From the NCBI GenBank assembly GCA_946481425.1, contig CAMLNT010000016.1, positions 1 to 21,543 on the forward strand: a stretch of 21,543 nucleotides of DNA, given 5' to 3'. The notes under the pieces are model-generated. The model did not search any database. It saw nothing but the letters and a program-made list of their open reading frames with translations, and was not told the origin of the DNA. The stretch's first letter is position 1, and every line of letters starts with the position of its first letter. The translations under genes were made by a program, and so were the position numbers. This stretch comes from an uncultured Brevundimonas sp. GTDB taxonomy: Bacteria > Pseudomonadota > Alphaproteobacteria > Caulobacterales > Caulobacteraceae. Below are positions 8,587 to 16,877 of this stretch, piece after piece.

Positions 8587-8619
8587 AACCGCCGGCGATC
8601 CTGAAGACCGCCGGCGGTT
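8587..8619. terminator. Probable bidirectional terminator hairpin after zapE
   Basis: AACCGCCGGCG (8587-8597) pairs perfectly with CGCCGGCGGTT (8609-8619) around an 11-base loop, starting six bases after the zapE stop. On the minus strand the stem is followed by TTTTCGTTTC, a better U-tract than the CCGTTT on the plus strand, so it could end transcripts from both directions. Confidence 0.6.
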
Positions 8620-8642
8620 CCGTTTGGCGTCCGGCCGACAAG

Positions 8643-8694
8643 GGTGACCGGAGCGTCTGTGGGTGACCGGATCGGGGGGACGGGTCCGGTCACC
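8643..8694. repeat. Duplicated arm with one shared inverted partner
   Basis: GGTGACCGGA occurs at 8643-8652 and again at 8662-8671. Its exact reverse complement TCCGGTCACC is at 8685-8694. Either copy can form a 10-bp stem with the single partner, with loops of 13 or 32 bases. The element lies between convergent genes. Confidence 0.7.
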
Positions 8695-8699
8695 GGGCC

Positions 8700-8731
8700 G
8701 GCGGCTCCTTGGGGGGAGGGGACGAGCCGCC
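8700..8731. repeat. Inverted repeat, possible second terminator
   Basis: GGCGGCTC (8700-8707) is the reverse complement of GAGCCGCC (8724-8731), with a 16-base loop that is purine-rich on the plus strand. It is about 50 bases beyond the stop of the minus-strand permease. No U-tract follows, so terminator function is only possible. Confidence 0.4.
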
Positions 8732-8778
8732 GTCTTGAACAGATGTAGGAACGCCACACCGGAATTAAAGAGGCGCCA

Positions 8779-9972
8779 TCACGAACTTGTGACCGCGGCC
8801 TCCTCGGCCCGTTTTCGCGCCCTGGCCTCTCCGATCAAATTCCGCTCGTGCGGCTCGTCCGGATAGGGCTCGCCGTCGCCTGACAACAGGACCGCGATCC
8901 AGCGCGTTCCCTTGAACTCGGCCGTGATGGCCATGACCATGACCGCGATGGGCGTCGACAGGAAGGCGCCGGCCACGCCCCAGAGCGCGCTCCACAGGGC
9001 CAGGAACAGCAGCACGGCGACGGGGTCGATGTTCTGGTTGTCGCCCTGCATCCGCGGCTGGATGAAATTGCCGACGATGAACAGGATGCCCTGCAGGGCC
9101 AGCAACAGGGCCAGCGGCTGCCAGTAGGTGTCGAACTGGACCAGGGCGAACAGCGGCGGGGCCAGCCCCGCAATCGCGCCCCCGATGACCGGTATGTAGC
9201 CGACGATGAAGATCAGGAAGGCCCAGAACAAGGCGTTGTCGAGGCCGACTATGACCATCACCAGCCAGGCGGCGAAGGCGATCATCACGCCTGTGACCGT
9301 CTGGACCCAAAGGTAACCCTCGACCCCGCCGCGCATGCGTTCGAACACCTGCATGGCCTCATGCCGATCATCGCGCAGCGGGAACAGGGCCACGATCTTC
9401 TTGCGGAACGACCCGCGCGCCGTCATCAGGAAGCCGAGATAGACCAGGGCGAAGAACAGGCCGCCCAGCACCGACTGGGTCGTCAGGGCGGCACGGCCCG
9501 CATAACCCGCCAGATCGATCTGCTGCAGCAGTTCGCCGGCCGCCGGCGGGGTCGTCATGCCGAACAGACCTGCCACGTCGGCGATGATGTGATCGACGCG
9601 GCCACCGATGCCCCGGCTCTGGGCGATGATGCCCGCCAGGCCGTCGACGATGACCCAGATAGAGCCTGCGAAGGTCAGGAAGATCAGGATCGCCGACACC
9701 CAGGCGACCGACCAGGACGGCACGGGCAGCCGCTCGGCCACCCAGCGCGTCACCCCGTCGATCATGACCATCAGGAACACCGCCATGGCGAGGGGGGTCA
9801 GGATGTCCCTCAGCCAGAACAGGGCCGCGCCGGCGACAACGACGGCGATCACGGCGGTGGCGTTGCGCGTCACGCTCGACCCCTCCACCGGCGGACCCGG
9901 CAGGGGCGCGGGCTCCGGCTGCCGGGGCGAGCCCGTCTTCTTGAGCGATATCTTCGGAAGTTTGAGCGGCAT
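8779..9972 (-). CDS. AI-2E family transporter (TqsA/PerM-like permease)
   Basis: A 397-residue inner-membrane protein of the autoinducer-2 exporter-like (PerM/TqsA) superfamily. After a proline-rich cytoplasmic N-terminus (about 1-35) come hydrophobic segments at roughly 38-70 and 87-110, an amphipathic central region, and a C-terminal group of membrane helices. The C-terminal group contains the family-typical IVGYIPVIGGAIAGL and NFIQPRMQGDN. Family members export AI-2 or other small molecules or ions; the real substrate cannot be deduced. I start it at the ATG at 9972, which has AAAGG about seven bases upstream; a longer in-frame start adds 13 residues without support. It is divergent from the HerA-like ATPase gene and convergent with zapE. 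Confidence 0.9.
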   Translation of the reverse strand: MPLKLPKISLKKTGSPRQPEPAPLPGPPVEGSSVTRNATAVIAVVVAGAALFWLRDILTPLAMAVFLMVMIDGVTRWVAERLPVPSWSVAWVSAILIFLTFAGSIWVIVDGLAGIIAQSRGIGGRVDHIIADVAGLFGMTTPPAAGELLQQIDLAGYAGRAALTTQSVLGGLFFALVYLGFLMTARGSFRKKIVALFPLRDDRHEAMQVFERMRGGVEGYLWVQTVTGVMIAFAAWLVMVIVGLDNALFWAFLIFIVGYIPVIGGAIAGLAPPLFALVQFDTYWQPLALLLALQGILFIVGNFIQPRMQGDNQNIDPVAVLLFLALWSALWGVAGAFLSTPIAVMVMAITAEFKGTRWIAVLLSGDGEPYPDEPHERNLIGEARARKRAEEAAVTSS

Positions 9973-10070
9973 GACGAACCTTTGCTGTTCAGCCAACGCG
10001 CGGTCAATCACACTGGTTTCACTGCGGGCGCCGCGCTACGTCTGGCGCAGGTTTTCGAAAGGCGATCGGC

Positions 10071-11618
10071 ATGAGCGAGACGTCCACCCCGGGCCTGTAT
10101 CTGGGCCAGTCCGAAAAGGCCGAGACCCTGCTGTTCCACCGCGCCAATCGTCACGGCGTGGTCGCCGGCGCGACGGGTACGGGCAAGACGGTCACGCTCC
10201 AGATCATGGCCCAGGGCTTCTCGGACGCCGGGGTCCCGGTCTTCGCCGCCGACATCAAGGGTGACCTCTCGGGCATCAGCCAGGTCGGGACGCCGAACGA
10301 AAAGCTGCTGGCGCGGGCCGAACAGATTGGCGTGACGATCACCCCCGCCGCCGCTCCCACCATCTTCTGGGACCTGTTCGGCAGAAAGGGCCATCCGGTC
10401 CGCGCGACCGTCTCGGAGGTCGGGCCGCTGCTGCTGGCCCGGATGCTGGAGCTCAATGACGTTCAGGAAGCGGTCCTGTCAGTCGTGTTCCGCGTGGCCG
10501 ACGCCGAGGGCCTGCTGCTGCTCGATCTGGACGACCTCCGCGCCATGCTCGGCCATGTGTCGGAGAACGCCGACGCGATCGGCCGACAGTACGGCCACGT
10601 GGCGCCGGCCTCGATCGCGGCCATCCAGCGGGCCATCCTCCAGCTGGAAGACCAGGGCGGCCAAGCCTTCTTCGGCGAACCGGCGCTGAAGCTGGAGGAC
10701 CTGATGCGCACCACCGCGGACGGCAAGGGCGTCGTCTCGGTGCTGGACGCGACCACCCTGATCAACAGCCCCCGGCTCTATTCGACCTTTTTGCTGTGGC
10801 TGCTGTCGGAGCTGTTCGAGCAGCTCCCGGAGATCGGCGACCCGGATAAGCCCAGGCTCGTTTTCTTCTTCGACGAGGCGCATCTGCTGTTCCGCGACAC
10901 GCCCCGCGGCCTGATGGAGAAGATCGAACAGGTCGTGCGCCTGATCCGGTCCAAGGGCGTGGGCATCTATTTCGTCACCCAGAACCCGGCCGACATTCCC
11001 GACAGCGTCCTGGCCCAGCTCGGCAACCGCATCCAGCACGCCCTGCGCGCCTATACGCCCGCCGAGCAGCGCGGCCTGAAGGCGGCGTCGGACAGCTTCC
11101 GGCCCAATCCCGCCTTCGACACCGCCACCGCCATTCAGGAACTGGGGGTCGGCGAGGCGCTGGTTTCGACGCTCGAGGACAAGGGCGCGCCGTCAGTCGT
11201 GCAGAAAACCCTGATCCGGCCGCCGAACTCGCGCCTCGGCCCGGCGACCGACACTGAGCGCGCGACGGTCCAGGGCTCAAGCCCGGTGAAGGGCCTCTAC
11301 GACACCGAGGTCGATCGCGAATCCGCCCACGAGATGCTCCAGCGCCGGGCCGAGACCGAGGCCCAGGCCGAGGAGGCCGAAAAGGCCCGCGACGCGCGCA
11401 TGGACCGGCTCGATCAGGCCGAGCGTGATCAGCCCCGGCCCCGCGCCCGCTCCTCGTCCGGCGGCGGCACGCGCGAACGCGCCCCCGCCGCGCCGCGCCG
11501 GTCGAACCGGCAATCCACGGCGGAGGCCTTCACGAAGTCGGTGGCGCGGTCCGTGGGGTCGCAGATCGGGCGCGCGATCTTCCGCGGAATTCTGGGCGGA
11601 CTGTCGCGCGGCCGCTAA
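10071..11618 (+). CDS. HerA-like ATPase, DUF853/YjgR family
   Basis: A 515-residue P-loop ATPase of the HerA/FtsK superfamily, DUF853 branch (E. coli YjgR). Walker A is GATGTGKT at 33-40 and Walker [10 protein letters not shown] at 263-271. The downstream [11 protein letters not shown] (300-310) supplies the sensor region, and [15 protein letters not shown] (316-330) holds a conserved arginine. Relatives HerA and FtsK move along or pump DNA, but no function is established for this branch that I can name. The C-terminal 110 residues are a charged coiled-coil-like stretch ([20 protein letters not shown]) followed by an Arg/Ser/Pro-rich, strongly basic tail that could bind nucleic acid. The ATG at 10071 follows AAAGGCG. 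The gene stands alone. Confidence 0.9.
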   Translation: MSETSTPGLYLGQSEKAETLLFHRANRHGVVAGATGTGKTVTLQIMAQGFSDAGVPVFAADIKGDLSGISQVGTPNEKLLARAEQIGVTITPAAAPTIFWDLFGRKGHPVRATVSEVGPLLLARMLELNDVQEAVLSVVFRVADAEGLLLLDLDDLRAMLGHVSENADAIGRQYGHVAPASIAAIQRAILQLEDQGGQAFFGEPALKLEDLMRTTADGKGVVSVLDATTLINSPRLYSTFLLWLLSELFEQLPEIGDPDKPRLVFFFDEAHLLFRDTPRGLMEKIEQVVRLIRSKGVGIYFVTQNPADIPDSVLAQLGNRIQHALRAYTPAEQRGLKAASDSFRPNPAFDTATAIQELGVGEALVSTLEDKGAPSVVQKTLIRPPNSRLGPATDTERATVQGSSPVKGLYDTEVDRESAHEMLQRRAETEAQAEEAEKARDARMDRLDQAERDQPRPRARSSSGGGTRERAPAAPRRSNRQSTAEAFTKSVARSVGSQIGRAIFRGILGGLSRGR

Positions 11619-11680
11619 AGGCCGTCACACCGGACGAAGGCGAAGTCCGAGATCCGGACCTGAACGCCAGCGGCTTCATC

Positions 11681-11730
11681 GCGCTTGGGCCCCGGCTCTA
11701 CGACGCTGCGCGCCTTGGCCGGAATGACGT
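11681..11730. repeat. Possible dispersed intergenic repeat remnant
   Basis: The stretch running from CCCCGGCTCTACGACGCTG to GGCCGGAATGACG looks like a class of short GC-rich palindromic repeats scattered through many proteobacterial intergenic regions (ends of the type CCGGAATGAC). Only one copy is seen here, so repetition cannot be shown. It fills the gap between two convergent genes and reaches the mltA stop codon. Confidence 0.3.
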
Positions 11731-12818
11731 CAGGAGCGCGGCGTCAGCCGCCACATCCGCAGGGGATGCCTGACCCGCCCGGCCTGGAGCCCGGCTTCCG
11801 GCCCGCGCCCGACATAGAAATCCGCGCGAACGGCCCCGCGAATGGCGCCGCCGGTGTCGAGCGCCGTGACCAGGCCTCGATAGCCCCGGTCCGCGCCGAC
11901 CAGATCGCCCTGCGGCGCATCGATCCAGACGAGGTCACCATAGGACCACTGGGTCGGATCGACCGCGATGGACCGGCCCGCGATCAGGGGGACGCCCGCG
12001 GCGCCGGTCGGCCCGCGCCCGTCGTCGGGCTCGAGCCGGAAGAAGACGTAGCGCGGGTTCAGGTTCATCACTTCGCGGGCCTCGGCGCCGCGATGGGCGG
12101 CCAGCCAGCTCCGGATCGCCTCGCCGCTGGTGCCATTGGCCGGCAGCAGGCCCCGCTCGGCCATGGGCCGGGCGATGCCGACGAAGGTCTGGCCGTTGTG
12201 GGCCGCGAAGGCCGCCCGCGCCGTCGTCCCGTCCTCGAAGGTCAGATAGCCGGACCCCTGGATCTGCATGAAGAAGAGGTCCTCGGCCCGCATCCACGCG
12301 ATCGGGGCCGCGTCCGCCTCGTCGATCTCGGCGCGCGGCGGATAGGGGATGAGCGTTCCGTCGGCGAGGCGCTGGCGGCTCACCGTGCCGTCGGCCACCA
12401 GATCGAGGGGGCGGGCCAGAACCGGCGTATCGAATTCCCCGGTGCGGAACCGCCGCGCCTCGTATTCCGGCGCGAAATAGGCGGTCAGCAGGCCCTCGTC
12501 CTCGCCGCGCTCGACCACGAAGAAGGTCTCGAGGAAGGTGCGGGCCGCTTCGCGGTCGCCCGCCGGCAGGACCCGCGCGGCCTGGCAGGCGGTCTGATAG
12601 CTCGCATCGCGGGCCACATGGCAGGTCTCGGCCCACGCCTCCAGCGCCGAGAGATGATCCTCCTCCGCCCAGCCCGGCAGGTTGGCGGGGCTGACGCCGG
12701 GTCCGACCGGCGGGGGCGGCATGGGCGGGACGGGGATGTCGGGCTGGACGGGAACCGGCGCGGAGGTCGCGCACGCCGCCAGCGTCAGGCACGCGGCGGC
12801 GAGGGCCAGGAGGCGCAT
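11730..12818 (-). CDS. mltA: Membrane-bound lytic murein transglycosylase A
   Basis: The enzyme cleaves peptidoglycan glycan strands, producing 1,6-anhydromuramyl ends, from a lipid anchor facing the periplasm. The 362-residue protein starts with a lipoprotein signal with lipobox LAAC (Cys16), then a proline-rich linker (about 20-45), the MltA beta-barrel domain (TAYFAPEYEARR; FFMQIQGSGYLTF) and the C-terminal 3D domain. Asp321 (ALDTGGAI) and Asp333 (VRADFYVG) are the conserved aspartates that include the catalytic one. The ATG at 12818 shares one base with the stop of the Tim44-like gene (TGATG), giving translational coupling. A longer in-frame start would destroy the signal peptide. Confidence 0.95.
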   Translation of the reverse strand: MRLLALAAACLTLAACATSAPVPVQPDIPVPPMPPPPVGPGVSPANLPGWAEEDHLSALEAWAETCHVARDASYQTACQAARVLPAGDREAARTFLETFFVVERGEDEGLLTAYFAPEYEARRFRTGEFDTPVLARPLDLVADGTVSRQRLADGTLIPYPPRAEIDEADAAPIAWMRAEDLFFMQIQGSGYLTFEDGTTARAAFAAHNGQTFVGIARPMAERGLLPANGTSGEAIRSWLAAHRGAEAREVMNLNPRYVFFRLEPDDGRGPTGAAGVPLIAGRSIAVDPTQWSYGDLVWIDAPQGDLVGADRGYRGLVTALDTGGAIRGAVRADFYVGRGPEAGLQAGRVRHPLRMWRLTPRS

Positions 12819-13447
12819 CACGCCTGGGCCGCCTCCACCCGGGCAAGCACCCAGTTCGGATCGCCCGAGCCGATGCGGCGCTCGAAGGTCCACAGTTCGG
12901 CCGTGCGGCGTTCCTCGGTCGTCGTCACGCCGTCATGGGTGATCGCGTTGCGGATCTCGGCCAGGAACCGCACCCGGGCGCGGGCGAGATCGCCCTCGGC
13001 CTCGGCGTGGTCGAGGTCCGCGCGTGGCGGATGGGGCAGTTCGGCCTGCTCGGTGCGGCCCTGGGCCTCTCGCTCGCTCATGGCCTTCTCGAACGACGAC
13101 ATGACGGGCTGGGCCAGCAGCGGGCGCAGGGTGTCGCGGTCGCCCGCGTGGAAGGCCGTGACGATGGTCTCATAGGCCTGGCGCGCGCCATCGAGGAACC
13201 GCGACGCGTCAAAGGCCGGATCGCGCGCCTTGAGCTGGGCCGCGCCCTCGGCGGCGGCCGGGTCCATCGATGGGGAGAGGGGCGCTGACGGCGCGGGTCC
13301 GTTGGGCGTTTCGGGCGCGGCCGTCTGGGGCGCCGGCTCGTCCTCCGGCTGGCGGCCGACCTTTTTGCCCAGCACATTGTAGAGCAGGACCAACAGCACC
13401 GCGGCGACGGCGGCGAAGACGATCATCTGGATGATGGCAGGGTCCAA
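12818..13447 (-). CDS. Tim44-like domain protein (TimA-type)
   Basis: A 209-residue protein with an N-terminal membrane anchor (about residues 8-22, IVFAAVAAVLLVLLYNVLG), a proline/acid-rich linker (about 30-62) and a Tim44-like domain (about 75-209, containing FLDGARQAYETIVTAFHAGD and LWTFERR). The Tim44 family is known from the mitochondrial import motor; bacterial homologues are membrane-associated proteins of unclear role, proposed to bind membranes or partner proteins. The only start that includes the usual anchor is a TTG at 13447; an ATG seven codons later (13426) is the alternative. It lies just upstream of and overlapping mltA, and is divergent from secB, so it belongs to an envelope-related pair. 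Confidence 0.85.
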   Translation of the reverse strand: MDPAIIQMIVFAAVAAVLLVLLYNVLGKKVGRQPEDEPAPQTAAPETPNGPAPSAPLSPSMDPAAAEGAAQLKARDPAFDASRFLDGARQAYETIVTAFHAGDRDTLRPLLAQPVMSSFEKAMSEREAQGRTEQAELPHPPRADLDHAEAEGDLARARVRFLAEIRNAITHDGVTTTEERRTAELWTFERRIGSGDPNWVLARVEAAQA

Positions 13448-13594
13448 GGCGGGTCCAGTCCTTACAAGGTCGGCCTATCGAGTAAGCATCCGAAGGCGCG
13501 AACGCAAGGCGACGCCCGAGCGAGCGGCGTTGCGCCGGTGGCCCTCGCATGATAGGCGCCGCCGCCTCAAGGTTCCTTGTCCCAGAGACTTCAT

Positions 13595-14104
13595 ATGACC
13601 GACCAGCCGCTCGCCGACACCGGCGCCGCCCCGCAAGGCGCCCCGCAGGGCCCGCAGATGCGCGTGCTCGTGCAGTATGTGCGCGACCTCTCGTTCGAGA
13701 ACCCGCGCGCGCCCGACAGCCTGCGCGTCGACGGCAAGCCCGGCATCGACATGGCGGTCGAGCTGAACGCCAAGGGCCGCCAGGACAATCTGTTCGAGGT
13801 CGAGCTCAAGCTCTCGGTCGGCGCCTCGATCGAGAACAATCCGATGTTCCAGATCGAGCTGGTTTACGGCGGCGTCTTCCAGATCGCCGGCGTGCCCGAG
13901 AAGGACATGGAGCCCTTCCTGCTGATCGAATGTCCGCGTTACCTGTTCCCGTTCGCCCGCGAGATAATTTCGCGCGCCTCGGCGGACGGCGGCTTCTATC
14001 CGCCCTTCCAGCTGGATCCGCTGGACTTCGCCGCCATATACCGCGCCCGCCAGGGGCAGGGCGGCGCGCCGCTCGCCGCGGCGCCGGCCGAAGGTCAGGC
14101 GTAA
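13595..14104 (+). CDS. secB: Protein-export chaperone SecB
   Basis: SecB is a cytosolic tetrameric chaperone that keeps preproteins unfolded and delivers them to SecA. The 169-residue protein has the family segments [15 protein letters not shown] (about 29-43), [30 protein letters not shown] and the C-terminal-domain core [18 protein letters not shown], then [17 protein letters not shown]. The length is slightly above that of E. coli SecB because of an Ala/Gln-rich N-terminus and a small C-terminal tail. The ATG at 13595 is preferred over an in-frame TTG six codons upstream. Its stop is ten bases from the stop of the convergent dnaQ gene. Confidence 0.96.
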   Translation: MTDQPLADTGAAPQGAPQGPQMRVLVQYVRDLSFENPRAPDSLRVDGKPGIDMAVELNAKGRQDNLFEVELKLSVGASIENNPMFQIELVYGGVFQIAGVPEKDMEPFLLIECPRYLFPFAREIISRASADGGFYPPFQLDPLDFAAIYRARQGQGGAPLAAAPAEGQA

Positions 14105-14114
14105 GCCTCTTTCG

Positions 14115-14822
14115 CTAGTCGGCGATTTCCGGCGCGAGCCGGGTCCACAGGCTAAGGTCCGGCAGGGTCGCCTTCAGGAAGGCGGCGTGCCGGGCCCGCT
14201 CTTCCTGGGATGACATCTGCGCCAGCGGCCTGGGCCGCTGGCCGTAGGTCGAGACGCCGGCCACCACGGCCGCAGCCACCGGCGCCGGCCCTGACAGGTC
14301 AAGCACCCGCTCGCGTCCGCCCTTTAGCTCCAGATAGACCGAGGCCAGCAGGCGCGCGTCGATCAGGGCGCCGTGAAGGGTCCGCTCGGCCAACGACACC
14401 TTGAAGCGCTTGCAAAGGGCGTCGAGTGAATTGGCCATGCCCGGAAAGCGCTTCTGGGCCAGCTGAAGGGTGTCGATCCACTGCAGGTCCTGCAGGATCA
14501 TCCGCCCGCAGAGCTCCAGCTCGAAGTTGACGAAGTTGCGGTCGAACGTCGCGTTGTGGGCGATGATCGGCGAGTCGCCGATGAAGGCGTGCAGGTCGTC
14601 GGCGATCTCGGCGAACTTCGGGGAATCCTTGACCTTCTCGTTGGTGATGCCGTGCACGCGCACGACCTCGGCCTCGATGATCCGATCCGGATTGATGAGG
14701 GTATGGAAGGTCCGCCCGGTCGGCGTCAGGTTTTCCAGCTCGATACAGCCGATCTCGACCATCCGGTGGCCCTGACGCGGGTCGAAGCCGGTGGTCTCGG
14801 TGTCGAGAACGATTTCACGCAT
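14115..14822 (-). CDS. dnaQ: DNA polymerase III epsilon subunit (3'-5' proofreading exonuclease)
   Basis: This is the proofreading exonuclease of the replicative polymerase core. In the 235-residue protein the DEDDh active site is complete: Exo I LDTETTG (Asp7, Glu9), Exo II IAHNATFDRNF (Asp94) and Exo III LHGALIDARLLASVY (His150, Asp155). The C-terminal part after about 180 is the flexible segment that binds the polymerase alpha subunit. The ATG at 14822 starts the conserved MREIVLDTET; the frame is open 20 codons further upstream but overlaps coaE. It is the last gene of the PPSR-maf-aroE-coaE-dnaQ unit, five bases after the coaE stop. Confidence 0.96.
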   Translation of the reverse strand: MREIVLDTETTGFDPRQGHRMVEIGCIELENLTPTGRTFHTLINPDRIIEAEVVRVHGITNEKVKDSPKFAEIADDLHAFIGDSPIIAHNATFDRNFVNFELELCGRMILQDLQWIDTLQLAQKRFPGMANSLDALCKRFKVSLAERTLHGALIDARLLASVYLELKGGRERVLDLSGPAPVAAAVVAGVSTYGQRPRPLAQMSSQEERARHAAFLKATLPDLSLWTRLAPEIAD

Positions 14823-14827
14823 GGCCC

Positions 14828-15475
14828 TTACTCGCCCGGTTCGGCGAGCCTGTGAAGGGCGTCCGGGCGCCTTGAGCGCCATCCAGGTGTGGACAGGAGC
14901 GCCAGGATCTCGCCGACCTGCCGGCGGGCTGTCTCCACCCCGTGGCCGGTTTCGACGACGAAGTCGGCGCGGCGGCGCTTCTCCTCGTCCGGCGTCTGGC
15001 GCGCCAGGATCTGTTCGAAGCGCTCGGCCGTCATGCCGCGCCGCGCCAGGACCCGGCGACGCTGATCGTGCGCCGGCGCCGAGACGACCACGACCACCTC
15101 GACCTGATCATGGGCGTTGGTCTCGAACAGCAACGGCACATCGACGACGGCAAAGGCGCGGTTCTCGGCATGGGCGGCCGCCAGCCAGGCTTCCCGGTCC
15201 GCCCGGACAAGCGGGTGCACCACCGCCTCGAGGCGCTGGAAACCGTCCGGATCGGTCTGCAGACGCTCGAACAGGGCGGCCCTGTCGACCCCGCCGGCCT
15301 CGCTCGTCACGCCGGGAAACAGCGCCTCGACCGGGCCCACGGCGGCGCCGCCCGGCGCATAGAGCCTGTGCACGGCCGCGTCCGCATCCCAGGTCGCGCA
15401 GCCCGCCTCGGCGAACAGGCGCAGGGTCGTGGACTTGCCCATGCCGATGGAGCCGGTCAGGCCGATGATCCTCAC
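14828..15475 (-). CDS. coaE: Dephospho-CoA kinase
   Basis: CoaE phosphorylates dephospho-CoA at the 3'-hydroxyl, the last step of coenzyme A synthesis. The 215-residue protein begins MRIIGLTGSIGMGKST, with the P-loop at residues 8-16. It continues with the family blocks DADAAVHRLY, EAVVHPLVR and VVDVPLLFETN, and the LARRGMTAERFEQILARQ lid region. The start is GTG at 15475, overlapping the aroE stop as GTGA, so translation is coupled. The last 20 or so residues are Arg/Pro-rich and not typical of the core family. Confidence 0.95.
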   Translation of the reverse strand: MRIIGLTGSIGMGKSTTLRLFAEAGCATWDADAAVHRLYAPGGAAVGPVEALFPGVTSEAGGVDRAALFERLQTDPDGFQRLEAVVHPLVRADREAWLAAAHAENRAFAVVDVPLLFETNAHDQVEVVVVVSAPAHDQRRRVLARRGMTAERFEQILARQTPDEEKRRRADFVVETGHGVETARRQVGEILALLSTPGWRSRRPDALHRLAEPGE

Positions 15476-16287
15476 GCTTCAACCTCCAGCGCCTTCAGGC
15501 AGATCGCGCGGACATCGATGTCGGGCGCCGGCGCCCCGAACAAAGCCGCGAAACTGGGCCGCGCCTGCCCGATCAGCATGGCCAGCCCGTCCACCCGCGC
15601 CATCCCCCTTGCCATGGCCTTCGCCAGCAGGGGCGTTTCCAGCGGCCGATAGGTCATGTCCAGCACCGCGCCGCCCGCCGCCATCGGCGCCAGGTCGGGC
15701 GGATCGATGCTGGATGCGGCGTTGATCAATAGATGACTCCCGTCCAGCGCCGCCGCGACGTCCTCGAGCGACCAGGCCGAAACGCCGTCGTCGAAGCCGG
15801 ACGCCAGCTCGCGGGCTTTCTGCACGGTCCGGTTCACCACCCGGATGTCGGCCACGCCCTCGGCCTTCAGCGCATGGACCGCCGCCCGCGCCGCGCCGCC
15901 GGCGCCCAGCAAGACGGCTGAAGTTGATGCGATATCGAGCTGCGGCGCCTGTTCACGGATCGCGCCAATCATGCCCTGGCCGTCGGTGCTTTCGGCGCGG
16001 ACCGCGCCGTCTAGCACCAGCAGGTTCACCGACCCGGCCGCCACTGCCTCCGAACCGATCACGGCGCCCGCCTGGAGGGCCCAGTCGAAGGCGTCGCCTT
16101 TGTAGGGCGCGGTGACGTTGCAGCCAGCCAGGTCACCGGCTTCGAGCAGGACGCGAAAGGCATCCGGTGTCTCCGGCTCCAGCGCGACATACCGCCCCTC
16201 GATCCCGAGCGCCGCGAGCCAGGCCGTATGGATCGTCGGGCTGAGCGAATGGGCGATGGGCCGGCCAACCACGGCGGCGACCTTCAC
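15472..16287 (-). CDS. aroE: Shikimate dehydrogenase
   Basis: AroE reduces 3-dehydroshikimate to shikimate with NADPH in aromatic amino acid synthesis. The 271-residue protein carries shikimate-site SLSPTIH (14-20), NVTAPYK with the catalytic Lys63, STDGQG with the conserved Asp102, the nucleotide-binding GAGGAARAA (128-136) with VNRT, and C-terminal DMTYRPLETPLL. Three boxes deviate from the common forms NVTxPHK, AVNT and NTDG (here NVTAPYK, SVNL, STDG), but the key lysine, asparagine and aspartate are kept. The start is GTG at 16287, overlapping the maf stop (GTGA). It is the central gene of the five-gene unit. Confidence 0.93.
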   Translation of the reverse strand: MKVAAVVGRPIAHSLSPTIHTAWLAALGIEGRYVALEPETPDAFRVLLEAGDLAGCNVTAPYKGDAFDWALQAGAVIGSEAVAAGSVNLLVLDGAVRAESTDGQGMIGAIREQAPQLDIASTSAVLLGAGGAARAAVHALKAEGVADIRVVNRTVQKARELASGFDDGVSAWSLEDVAAALDGSHLLINAASSIDPPDLAPMAAGGAVLDMTYRPLETPLLAKAMARGMARVDGLAMLIGQARPSFAALFGAPAPDIDVRAICLKALEVEA

Positions 16288-16877
16288 GCGGCGAGCTCCC
16301 CGATCTCGCGCAGGAAGCCCATCAGCGGCAGGAGCGGCAGGCCGAGCACGGTGAAATAGTCCCCCTCGACCCGTTCGAAGAGCTGAGCCCCCTCGCCTTC
16401 CAGCCAGTAGCCCCCGACCGACGACAGCGCCGCCGCCTCGTTGCGCGCCAGATAGCCGTCGATGAACCCGTGCGACAGCGGCCGGACCTTCAGGGTCGCC
16501 GTGTCCACGTGGGTCCAGATCACAGCCCCGTCGCGCGCCAGCGCCGCGCCGGAATGCAGACTGTGGGTCTGACCCGAGAAGATCTTCAGCCGCGCGCGCG
16601 CCTCATCGAGGCTGGCGGCCTTGTCGTAGAGTGTTCCGTCCTGCTCCAGCGTCTGGTCGGCGCCCAGCACCAGCCGGCCCGGATGACGCCGCGACACGGC
16701 CAGCGCCTTTTCGCCCGCCAACGCCATGGCAACGGACAGGGCGTCGCCCCCTTCCGACAGCAGCCGGCCCTTGGTCGCGGCCTCGTCCACATCGGCCGGA
16801 TCGAGTTCGATGGTCAGGCCTGCGGCCTGAAGCATCGCCTTTCGAGCCGTGCTGCGGCTGGCCAGGATCAGGCTCAT
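16284..16877 (-). CDS. Maf-like nucleotide pyrophosphatase, YceF type
   Basis: Maf proteins hydrolyse non-canonical or modified nucleoside triphosphates. The 197-residue protein has the SRSTARKAML motif at 7-16 and GADQTL with the catalytic Asp74. The late block SVGGYWLEGEGAQLFERVEG is followed by YFTVLGLPLLPLMGFL. The GADQ box and the EG-rich late motif place it nearer the YceF subgroup (7-methyl-GTP pyrophosphatase) than the YhdE dTTP/UTP subgroup, which is an inference from motif flavour. The ATG at 16877 overlaps the stop of PPSR as ATGA. Confidence 0.92.
   Translation of the reverse strand: MSLILASRSTARKAMLQAAGLTIELDPADVDEAATKGRLLSEGGDALSVAMALAGEKALAVSRRHPGRLVLGADQTLEQDGTLYDKAASLDEARARLKIFSGQTHSLHSGAALARDGAVIWTHVDTATLKVRPLSHGFIDGYLARNEAAALSSVGGYWLEGEGAQLFERVEGDYFTVLGLPLLPLMGFLREIGELAA

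Larger units (their letters stand above)
8581..8778. other. Convergent, hairpin-rich intergenic region
   Basis: A 198-base gap between the convergent zapE and AI-2E permease genes. It contains no plausible gene. It holds three dyads: a terminator-like hairpin at 8587-8619, an arm pair with a duplicated left arm at 8643-8694, and a shorter dyad at 8700-8731. The last part is G-rich on the plus strand. The most economical reading is transcription termination from both sides. Confidence 0.6.

Noticed and set aside
11685..13175. Long plus-strand open frame over mltA and the Tim44-like gene
   Set aside because: It is a GC-rich antisense shadow; the minus-strand frames there have clear family motifs, and this one has a low-complexity composition.
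13495..13536. Imperfect hairpin between the Tim44-like gene and secB (GGCGC-g-AACGC with GCGTTGCGCC)
   Set aside because: It has a 21-base loop and a bulge, and sits in a GC-rich divergent promoter region where such dyads are frequent; no functional reading.
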